21,766 bases of DNA from an uncultured Eubacteriales bacterium (GTDB lineage Bacteria > Bacillota > Clostridia > Christensenellales > CAG-917): positions 1-21,766 of the forward strand of contig URNP01000023.1 of assembly GCA_900549225.1 (NCBI GenBank). Direction: 5' to 3'. Position 1 is the first letter of the stretch. Each line of letters begins with the position of its first letter. Below the pieces are notes generated by a model. It was given only the letters and a program-made list of their open reading frames with translations, was not told where the DNA came from and searched no databases. This document shows positions 1 through 6,348 of this stretch, piece after piece. Made by a program: the position numbers and the translations under genes.

Positions 1-120
1 ATTCCCTTTTAAGGGGGAACGGCGGTGGGGGAAACACGTGAGGAAGGGGGAAACTGTGATTAGCACAGTTAGAGCCCAAAACATAATAAAAATAACACAA
101 AGGAAATTTAGTGACGTCTT
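1..120. other. G-rich leader region upstream of the DUF1846 gene
   Basis: This stretch contains three copies of GGGGGAA(A)C, at 13-20, 27-35 and 46-54, and a perfect 7-bp inverted repeat AACTGTG-attag-CACAGTT at 52-70 that looks like a regulator binding site. A weak -10-like CATAAT lies at 82-87, with a poor -35 (TTAGCA, 60-65) inside the inverted repeat. AAAGGAAA near 100-107 is the best ribosome binding site candidate, but it is far from the ATG. I recognise no riboswitch class here, and the region may be the cut-off end of a longer element to the left of the window. Confidence 0.35.
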
Positions 121-1608
121 ATGAACAAAATCGGTTTTGATAGCAATATGTATATGCAAAAGCAGTCGGAGCATATCCTCGAGCGTATCAATCGCTTCGA
201 CAAACTCTACCTCGAATTCGGCGGAAAACTCTTTGACGATTTGCACGCGGCAAGAGTACTTCCCGGCTTCGATAAGGCGGCAAAAATCAAACTTTTGCAA
301 AAACTGCGCGATAAGGCGGAACTTATCATTTGCATAAACGCAAACGCAATCGAGCGCAACAAAATCCGCGCCGATTACGGCATCACCTACGGCAGCGAAG
401 TGGAGAGAATGATTGACAATATCTCCGCTATGGGCATCTATATCAGTTGTGTTGTCATCACCATGTTCACCGACCAACAAGCCGCGCTTGCATACAAGCA
501 AAAACTCGAGAACAGAGGAATTAAGGTTTATATCCACCGTCCGACGAAGGGATATCCTCACGAAATCGACACAATCGTGTCCGACGAAGGCTACGGCGCA
601 AATCCGTATATCGAAACGTCAAGACCGCTCGTCGTTCTCACTGCACCCGGTCCGGGAAGCGGAAAACTCGCAACGTGCCTTAGCCAACTCTATCACGAGA
701 ACAAGAGAGGCGTGCAGGCAGGGTATGCGAAGTTCGAGACTTTCCCGATTTGGAATCTTCCGCTCAATCACCCCGTCAACGTTGCGTACGAGGCGGCAAC
801 TGCGGATTTGAAGGACGTCAACAAAGTGGACAACTTCCACCTCGACGCATACGGCGAAATCACCGTCAATTACAACCGAGATATAGAGGTTTTTCCCGTC
901 GTCAAGAGTATTCTTGAAAAGATTACGGGCAAAGAGTGCATCTACAAATCCCCAACGGATATGGGCGTAAATATGGCAGGATACTGCATCGTCGACGACG
1001 AGGCGTGCAGGGAAGCGTCCAAACAGGAGATTCTGCGCAGATACTTCAAGGCTCTTTGCGACCTCAAAACAGGTACGGGAGAGCAGGATACGGTCAGTCG
1101 ACTTGAATTTTTGATGTCACGCCTTTCAATCAACGTTGCCGACAGAAAAATCGTGGAGGTCGCAAAAAAGAAGAGCGAGGATAACGAAAACTGCGGAGCG
1201 GTTGCGCTCGAACTTCAGGACGGCAGAATCGTGACGGGCAAAAACACCAAGAGAATGAGTGCGTCCGCCGCTTGCGTGTTCAACGCGGTAAAGATGCTTG
1301 CAGGCATAAAGGACAACCAAAAACTCATATCGCCTTACGTCATCGGGCCTATCATCGACCTCAAGACGAAGATACTCAAGGAACACAACAAGACGCTCAC
1401 GCTCGAAGAGGCGTTGATTGCGCTGTCGATATGCGCCGCATCCGACGCAAACGCCGCAACGGCAATGGAGCAACTTCCTTTGCTCAACGGCTGTGACGCG
1501 CACTCCACACATATGCTCTTCAAAGCGGACGAAAATCCGTTCAGAAAACTCGGCGTGCGCCTAACATGTTCGCCCGAATACCTCGACAACACTTTATTTA
1601 TTGAATAA
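121..1608 (+). CDS. DUF1846 family protein
   Basis: The 495-residue product matches the DUF1846 family in length and in its opening (IGFDSNMYMQKQSEHILERI, residues 4-23). The family is widespread in Firmicutes and has no settled biochemical role. A glycine-rich segment, TAPGPGSGKLAT at about 174-185, resembles a nucleotide-binding P-loop but has Leu where Ser/Thr is normal, so ATP binding is only a possibility. There is no signal peptide or membrane segment, so the protein should be cytosolic. The ATG at 121 has only a distant AAAGGAAA upstream. The family-like sequence begins right at this start, which supports it. The next gene, pepF, follows after a 73-bp gap on the same strand and may be co-transcribed. 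Confidence 0.85.
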   Translation: MNKIGFDSNMYMQKQSEHILERINRFDKLYLEFGGKLFDDLHAARVLPGFDKAAKIKLLQKLRDKAELIICINANAIERNKIRADYGITYGSEVERMIDNISAMGIYISCVVITMFTDQQAALAYKQKLENRGIKVYIHRPTKGYPHEIDTIVSDEGYGANPYIETSRPLVVLTAPGPGSGKLATCLSQLYHENKRGVQAGYAKFETFPIWNLPLNHPVNVAYEAATADLKDVNKVDNFHLDAYGEITVNYNRDIEVFPVVKSILEKITGKECIYKSPTDMGVNMAGYCIVDDEACREASKQEILRRYFKALCDLKTGTGEQDTVSRLEFLMSRLSINVADRKIVEVAKKKSEDNENCGAVALELQDGRIVTGKNTKRMSASAACVFNAVKMLAGIKDNQKLISPYVIGPIIDLKTKILKEHNKTLTLEEALIALSICAASDANAATAMEQLPLLNGCDAHSTHMLFKADENPFRKLGVRLTCSPEYLDNTLFIE

Positions 1609-1681
1609 CTCGAGCGCAATTAATACAAAAAAAACAGGTGGTAACGCCACAACCCATAAAACACTAATAAAGGAGACTAAT

Positions 1682-3469
1682 ATGCTTTACGAATCAAGAG
1701 ATCAAATACCGAGCGAGTATAAGTGGAAACTCGAGGACATAATCCCGTCAAACGAAGCGTGGGAAGAGTTGTTCTTCAAATGCAACGAGCGTATGGGTTA
1801 CTTTGCAAAGTATCAGGATAAACTCGGCGATGACGACACGCTTTTCGAGTGCCTTGAGTTTATGACAAGAATGATGCACGATATTTCGTATTTGTACGGA
1901 TACGCAAAGATGCGCCTCGATCAAGATTCAAGAGACGCAACCTATCAAGGTATGGCAAACAGAGCGGATATGCTCTTTGTCAGATTCAGCACCGCAACGT
2001 CTTTCATCACTCCCGAATTGAGCGAGTTTTCAAAGGAAAGACTTGAAGAATTGCAACGTAGCAAACGCTTTGCCGACTACGACGTGACTTTCAAGGAAAT
2101 CGTCAGAAGCAAGGATATCATTCTTTCAAAGAAAGAAGAGAAACTTCTCGGCGAAGTCGGACTCTTCTCGGGTACGCCGAGGGAAGTGTTCTCCATGTTC
2201 GACAACGCGGACGTCAAATTCGCGCCCGTCAAAGACGAAAACGGCAACGAAGTTGCGATGAGTCACGGCGTTTACGGTATGCTGTTGCAAAGCAAGGATC
2301 AAAGAGTGAGAAAAGACGCTTTCGACAGTATGTTCACGGCGTACAAGGATCACATCAACACCATTGCGGCAAACTACGCAGGCAACGTCAAAAAGGATTG
2401 GTTCTACGCAAAAGTGAGAGGATTCAAGAGTTCGCTCGACTATTCTATGTACAACGAAAACGTGCCGTCCACTTGCTATAACAAACTTCTCGAAGCGGTC
2501 GGCAAAGGTACGAAACCACTTCACAGATACATTGCGCTCAGAAAGAAAGTGCTTGGCGTGGAAACCCTCAATATGTACGATTTGCACACTTCGATCGTCA
2601 ACGAGCAAGAACTTGCGCTCGAATATAACGACGCAGTCGAACTCGTCAAAGAGGCGTTGAAAGTGACGGGCAAAGAGTATTCGGAGATTTTGGCAAACGC
2701 ATTCAAGAGCGGTTGGGTTGACGTCTACGAAAACAGAGGCAAGAGAAGCGGCGCATATTCTTGGGGCGTGTACGGCGTGCATCCGTTCGTGCTTTTGAAC
2801 TATCAAAAGACAATTCACGACGTGTTTACGATCGCTCACGAGATGGGACATGCGATGCACTCCTATTTCAGCAACTCTTCGCTCCCCGAACAAAAGGCGG
2901 ACTACGTTATTTTCGTTGCGGAAATCGCGTCTACGGTCAATGAAGTTTTGCTTCTCAAACACCTGCTCAAGACTGCTACGGGCGAGTTCAGAAAGTATTT
3001 GCTTTCCTACTATCTCGATATGTTCCGCACAACGTTGTTCAGACAAACCATGTTCAGCGAGTTCGAGACAGTTGCGCACGATATGGTGGAAAAGGGTGAG
3101 CCTATCACGGCAACCGCACTCTCCGACGCATACTACGAACTCAACAAGAAATACTACGGCGAGGCAGTCGAACACAACGACCTCATCCGCTACGAGTGGG
3201 CAAGAATTCCGCACTTCTACACGAGTTTCTACGTTTACAAGTACGCAACGGGCATCACGACTGCCGTTTCGATTGCAAACAACATTCTCAAGGGCGGAGA
3301 AGAGTATTTTGCAAAATACAAGAAGTTCCTCTCTGCAGGCGGAAGTATGCCTCCGCTCGATATCATTCGTCTTGCAGATGTCGATCTTGAAAGCGACGCT
3401 CCGTACGAACTTGCAATGAAGGAGTTTTCCGACACGCTTGACGAACTCGAAAAATCGTTCAATCTCTAA
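1682..3469 (+). CDS. pepF: oligoendopeptidase F (M3 family zinc metallopeptidase)
   Basis: This 595-residue protein has the M3 peptidase zinc site: H386-E387-M388-G389-H390 within TIAHEMGHAMHSYFS, and a third ligand, E414, in VAEIAS about 24 residues later. Length and overall sequence fit PepF/M3B oligoendopeptidases, which cleave short peptides in the cytosol. There is no signal peptide. I chose ATG 1682 because AAAGGAGA lies just upstream (about 1670-1676). An upstream in-frame extension to 1601 has no ribosome binding site and would overlap the DUF1846 gene. A 13-bp-stem hairpin follows the stop codon (3479-3508). Confidence 0.95.
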   Translation: MLYESRDQIPSEYKWKLEDIIPSNEAWEELFFKCNERMGYFAKYQDKLGDDDTLFECLEFMTRMMHDISYLYGYAKMRLDQDSRDATYQGMANRADMLFVRFSTATSFITPELSEFSKERLEELQRSKRFADYDVTFKEIVRSKDIILSKKEEKLLGEVGLFSGTPREVFSMFDNADVKFAPVKDENGNEVAMSHGVYGMLLQSKDQRVRKDAFDSMFTAYKDHINTIAANYAGNVKKDWFYAKVRGFKSSLDYSMYNENVPSTCYNKLLEAVGKGTKPLHRYIALRKKVLGVETLNMYDLHTSIVNEQELALEYNDAVELVKEALKVTGKEYSEILANAFKSGWVDVYENRGKRSGAYSWGVYGVHPFVLLNYQKTIHDVFTIAHEMGHAMHSYFSNSSLPEQKADYVIFVAEIASTVNEVLLLKHLLKTATGEFRKYLLSYYLDMFRTTLFRQTMFSEFETVAHDMVEKGEPITATALSDAYYELNKKYYGEAVEHNDLIRYEWARIPHFYTSFYVYKYATGITTAVSIANNILKGGEEYFAKYKKFLSAGGSMPPLDIIRLADVDLESDAPYELAMKEFSDTLDELEKSFNL

Positions 3470-3478
3470 AAACCAATC

Positions 3479-3508
3479 GCAAGTTGCAAGCAGGCGCTTG
3501 CAACTTGC
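3479..3508 (+). other. perfect 13-bp stem hairpin after pepF
   Basis: GCAAGTTGCAAGC (3479-3491), a 4-nt loop (AGGC) and GCTTGCAACTTGC (3496-3508) form a perfect hairpin between the pepF stop and the next gene. No T-run follows on the plus strand, so it is not a classical intrinsic terminator. It may stabilise the 3' end of the pepF mRNA or attenuate expression of the next gene. Confidence 0.5.
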
Positions 3509-3516
3509 AAAACCGT

Positions 3517-4203
3517 ATGAATCGTATCAAAAAAATCACTTTAATTCTACTCGTCGTTGCACTTGCAGTTGCAAGTGCGCTTTCCCTTTGCGCTTGCAAC
3601 GAGCAAGCCGATGACGACGGGGACGTGGTGCGGAATTTGTATATCTACACGATCAAATTTTCTGGCGATGAAGAAAATTCGGACGCTCCGAGCGGCGAAA
3701 CTTCCGCTTTTGACGAGCAAACTGACAGAGTTGCCACGGTGTACGTCGGTTTTTCAAAAACCGATAGGCAAGTCGAAGGCGCAAGCGCGGTATGGCATAG
3801 CGACAGGAGAAAGGACGGTGAGTTCTATTTCGTGACCGAAACCACGATAAGCCTCAACCCGAGCGCGATATTTAGTGCCGTCAAAGCAAGCGTACCACAA
3901 GAAGACCTTGTTAGCGACGGAGTTGAATACAACCGCTTGAAAGTGGTTTTGAGATATGATACAATCTATAAATCTATAAAAAGCGACGGTGAAATAACGC
4001 GCGCGGGTAGGACGTATACGCACGTTTTTGCGCTTGACGAAAGCCTTGAAAACGACGTGATTACGCTCAAAATGCGCTCACCCAATTCAGCAAACTGGTA
4101 TGCAACGCTTGTGTGTTGCGCACTCGCTATCGTGCTTATCGCACTCGTCGCAACGTTATCTGTCAAAGGTGCAAAATGGCAAAAGACGAAAACAAAAGAG
4201 TGA
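3517..4203 (+). CDS. putative lipoprotein with C-terminal membrane segment, function unknown
   Basis: I do not recognise this 228-residue protein. Residues 1-27 form a lipoprotein-type signal (MNRIKK, a hydrophobic stretch, then SLCAC) with a candidate lipidated Cys27; Cys at the -2 position makes the lipobox slightly atypical. The middle is polar and outward-facing by prediction. Residues about 193-215 form a hydrophobic transmembrane helix, followed by a basic tail (KGAKWQKTKTKE), so the protein would be anchored at both ends. ATG 3517 is chosen because it gives a clean signal peptide; no good ribosome binding site precedes it, and a TTG at 3484 is an alternative. Its last 28 bases overlap the dnaB start, which suggests translational coupling. 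Confidence 0.7.
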   Translation: MNRIKKITLILLVVALAVASALSLCACNEQADDDGDVVRNLYIYTIKFSGDEENSDAPSGETSAFDEQTDRVATVYVGFSKTDRQVEGASAVWHSDRRKDGEFYFVTETTISLNPSAIFSAVKASVPQEDLVSDGVEYNRLKVVLRYDTIYKSIKSDGEITRAGRTYTHVFALDESLENDVITLKMRSPNSANWYATLVCCALAIVLIALVATLSVKGAKWQKTKTKE

Positions 4204-5789
4204 CGAGAGGTATGCCAAACAACGTTGACGCGGAAGCGTCCGTTCTCGGTTCTATTCTCATTGACAACAAAGCGGCCGATATCATCATTCCTATGCTCAA
4301 AGCAGAGGACTTTTACCTTTCGCAAAACAGGCTGATTTTTGAGGTGATGAAACAACTTCAAAACGAAAGCAAGCCTATCGATACGGTGTCCGTTTGCGAC
4401 GCGTTGGAACTGAAAGGCCAACTTGACGAAGTCGGTTCGATTGCGTATCTGAGCGAACTTGCAGAGGGCGTCGTGTCCGCCGCAAACGGCGAGTATTATG
4501 CAAGCATAATAAAACGCGACAGCCTGACGAGAAGAGTTATCGAGGCAGGCAACGATATCGCAAAATTCGGCTATGAATGTCAGGACGGCAAGGACGCTCT
4601 CGACAACGCCGAAAAACTCGTTTACGCCATTGCGGAGCAGTCGAGCGAAAAGGCTCTCGTAAAAGTCGACGACGCCGCCGCACTCGCACTCAAAACCATT
4701 CAGGACGCACAATCGGGCAACGTGCCAAAAAACACGATATATACCGATTTCCCGACTTTCGATCAGAAAACGCACGGCTTGAAACCCGGTGAAATGGTGC
4801 TCATTGCCGCTCGTCCTTCCGTAGGTAAAACGGCGTTCGCACTCAATATTGCGGCAAACGTTGCGCTCAATCACGGCAAAAAAGTGGCTATTTTCTCACT
4901 CGAAATGCCTGCCGATTTGCTTGCAACCCGTATGCTCGCATACATTTCAAAGGTGTCTCTCACCAAGATGACGACAAGAGGCGCGCTCACCGCAACCGAC
5001 CTCAAAAAACTTTACAACGGCTACAAGGCGTTGCTTGCGTCGGATATCTATATCGACGATTATTCGATGAACGGACCGACGGACGTTTTGTCGAAGTGTC
5101 GCCGCTTGAAGAGAGAAAAGGGACTCGATCTCGTCGTTATCGACTATTTGCAACTTATGACCTCGCAAAAGAACGGCAGAGCGGCAGAGAGCCGTCAGGT
5201 CGAAGTCAGCGATATGTCGAGAAAGATGAAGATTTACGCAAAGGAACTCAATTGCCCGATCATCTTGCTCTCGCAAATGTCACGTGGCATCGAGCAACGT
5301 CCCGACCATACGCCGCAACTTTCCGACCTTCGTGAATCGGGTTCAATCGAGCAAGACGCGGATATCGTTATGTTCCTCAACAAGCCCTATACCTACAACA
5401 AGGCTCTTCCTCCAAACGAGGTTATCCTCGACGTCAAGAAAAACAGAAACGGTACTATAGGCGAAATCAAACTCGATTGGGACGGAGATACGACTTCGTT
5501 CAAGGAATGCGTTGACGAAAACGCAAACACCACCGAGTACGTCTACGAGCAGCCCAAGAAGCGTGAAGACGACGAAGAGGGCGGTGTGGATATGAAAGCG
5601 ATATCCGATGTCGCAGAGGATTTGCACGAGGTTGCAGCCGCGGATTCCGATATGCCTTTCGATATGCCGTTCGGCTCTGACGAGGCACGACAAGCGCCTC
5701 CGCCGAGCGATGACGACGTTCCCGACGAAGACGACGAATACGTTGACGACGGCGACGAAATCGACGAAGACGGAGATATGCCGTTTTAA
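4176..5789 (+). CDS. dnaB: replicative DNA helicase DnaB, with extended acidic C-terminal tail
   Basis: The 537-residue protein carries the DnaB N-terminal domain (NNVDAEASVLGSILID) and a RecA-type helicase domain. The latter has Walker A ARPSVGKT (212-219), SLEMP, Walker B VVIDYLQL with D323, and the arginine-finger region QMSRGIEQRP and SGSIEQDADIVMFL. It would be the hexameric ring helicase that unwinds DNA at the replication fork. ATG 4176 is chosen because AAAGGT lies 5 nt upstream and MPNNVDAEASVLGS follows at the family-typical place; the longer reading frame from 4113 is out of family. The helicase domain ends near residue 440-455. The remaining roughly 80 residues are acidic and disordered-looking, contain DMPFDMPF at 492-499 and end in DMPF at 534-537, resembling an SSB C-terminal tip. 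DnaB proteins usually stop at about 440-470 residues. Confidence 0.96.
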   Translation: MAKDENKRVTRGMPNNVDAEASVLGSILIDNKAADIIIPMLKAEDFYLSQNRLIFEVMKQLQNESKPIDTVSVCDALELKGQLDEVGSIAYLSELAEGVVSAANGEYYASIIKRDSLTRRVIEAGNDIAKFGYECQDGKDALDNAEKLVYAIAEQSSEKALVKVDDAAALALKTIQDAQSGNVPKNTIYTDFPTFDQKTHGLKPGEMVLIAARPSVGKTAFALNIAANVALNHGKKVAIFSLEMPADLLATRMLAYISKVSLTKMTTRGALTATDLKKLYNGYKALLASDIYIDDYSMNGPTDVLSKCRRLKREKGLDLVVIDYLQLMTSQKNGRAAESRQVEVSDMSRKMKIYAKELNCPIILLSQMSRGIEQRPDHTPQLSDLRESGSIEQDADIVMFLNKPYTYNKALPPNEVILDVKKNRNGTIGEIKLDWDGDTTSFKECVDENANTTEYVYEQPKKREDDEEGGVDMKAISDVAEDLHEVAAADSDMPFDMPFGSDEARQAPPPSDDDVPDEDDEYVDDGDEIDEDGDMPF

Positions 5790-5804
5790 GCAAGGACAGT
5801 CGCT

Positions 5805-5833
5805 GTGACAATGACAATATGCACTCGTGCAAT
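5805..5833 (+). promoter_or_regulatory. candidate promoter of the 6S-like RNA
   Basis: The -35 box is GTGACA (5805-5810, 5/6 match), followed by a 17-nt spacer and -10 box TGCAAT (5828-5833, 4/6). Transcription would start near 5840-5842, which agrees with the 5' end expected independently from the RNA fold. An inverted repeat, TGACAAT-a-TGCA-ctcg-TGCA-ATTGTCA (5812-5838), covers the spacer and -10 and could be an operator or an mRNA 3' hairpin for dnaB. Confidence 0.4.
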
Positions 5834-5840
5834 TGTCAAG

Positions 5841-6000
5841 AGTCACGATAGATTTTTTGCTTTGATAACCGCACAATCGGGCGTTTGCTCTCAAATCAAG
5901 CACGGATAAAACTCTTGTCACAATTCCGCACGCCCGATTGCTTGGTGAAGCGTGCCGTGCACGCAAAGCGGATAAAATATAAGCCGCAGTCGTAAAGAAT
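5841..6000 (+). ncRNA. ssrS: 6S RNA candidate
   Basis: The region between dnaB and yqfC codes for no protein but folds like 6S RNA, the regulator that mimics an open promoter and binds sigma-70-type RNA polymerase. Nested arms are visible: a closing stem (GCTTTG 5859-5864 with CAAAGC 5964-5969, extended by a U-rich/A-rich helix), then a large internal bubble, then a perfect 10-bp stem CAATCGGGCG (5874-5883) with CGCCCGATTG (5931-5940), capped by a loose apical hairpin. The 3' side of the bubble holds a small hairpin (GCGTGC-CGT-GCACGC, 5950-5964), as is typical of 6S RNA. It competes by one base with the closing stem. A promoter at 5805-5833 and a terminator at 6018-6040 frame it. The ends are approximate, and the transcript may run to the terminator. 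The assignment is by architecture only. Confidence 0.5.
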
Positions 6001-6017
6001 CTTAATATATTGATCGA

Positions 6018-6040
6018 CGTGCCGTTCGGCACGTTTTTTT
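6018..6040 (+). terminator. intrinsic terminator after the 6S-like RNA
   Basis: CGTGCC-GTTC-GGCACG (6018-6033) is followed directly by seven T residues (6034-6040), a textbook Rho-independent terminator on the plus strand. It separates the dnaB/6S-like unit from the yqfC operon. Confidence 0.9.
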
Positions 6041-6060
6041 ATCCGTAATTATTAATTGTT

Positions 6061-6088
6061 CATTATTATTTTTTTAATAACATACAAT
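6061..6088 (+). promoter_or_regulatory. candidate sigma-E (sporulation) promoter of yqfC-yqfD
   Basis: CATACAAT (6081-6088) matches the sigma-E -10 consensus (CATACAnT). CATTATT (6061-6067), 13 nt upstream, resembles the ATATT-type sigma-E -35. In Bacillus subtilis yqfC and yqfD are sigma-E genes of the mother cell, which supports the reading. The -10 ends only 5 nt before ATG 6094, so the transcript would start at or next to the start codon. Confidence 0.5.
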
Positions 6089-6093
6089 ATTTT

Positions 6094-6348
6094 ATGTTCA
6101 AAGACGAAATGAAAAAGAAATTGAGCGTCGCGGGGGAGGTTTTTCCGTTTACGCTGAATATGCTTTCAAGGAAAAAGACGGTGATTTGCGGTGTGAAAAG
6201 AGTGATTTTTTCTTCCGAAACGCAACTGAAAATCAGACTTGACGGCGGAAATATGACGATTGACGGCATAGGGCTAAAGATTGTGGAAATCGGTGGCGGA
6301 GATATGTTTTTGGAGGGGCAAATTGACAAAATCGAATTTGAAAACTAA
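6094..6348 (+). CDS. yqfC: sporulation protein YqfC (YabP/YqfC family)
   Basis: This 84-residue protein has the size and fold pattern of the YabP/YqfC family: short beta-rich repeats with LDGGNMTIDGIGLKI and GGGDMFLEGQIDKIEF near the end. It is immediately followed by yqfD, its constant partner in spore formers. YqfC is needed for normal engulfment and spore formation; its biochemical role is not established. No Shine-Dalgarno sequence precedes ATG 6094. Because the candidate sigma-E promoter ends at 6088, a leaderless mRNA is plausible. ATG 6109 (residue 6) is an alternative start. The gene overlaps the yqfD start by 26 bases. Confidence 0.85.
   Translation: MFKDEMKKKLSVAGEVFPFTLNMLSRKKTVICGVKRVIFSSETQLKIRLDGGNMTIDGIGLKIVEIGGGDMFLEGQIDKIEFEN

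Noticed and set aside
1..70. Cobalamin or other known riboswitch in the G-rich leader
   Set aside because: The short GGGGGAA and GGTG similarities do not extend to the conserved core of any class I know.
2..124. Open frame entering from the left edge and ending in TGA over the DUF1846 ATG
   Set aside because: The 40 visible codons are G-run driven and resemble no protein, and the overlap could be chance; more sequence to the left is needed before calling a gene.
1635..1650. T-box-like motif AGGTGGTAACGCCAC before pepF
   Set aside because: The leader is only about 70 bases, without the stem I specifier loop or an antiterminator/terminator pair, and pepF is not an aminoacyl-tRNA or amino-acid gene. 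It is more likely a small hairpin.
2126..3214. Minus-strand open frame of about 360 codons opposite pepF
   Set aside because: It is a shadow of the M3 peptidase gene, whose zinc motif and full-length similarity are clear.
3966..4874. Minus-strand open frame of about 300 codons opposite the lipoprotein gene and the dnaB start
   Set aside because: No ribosome binding site or recognisable protein; it crosses two supported plus-strand genes.
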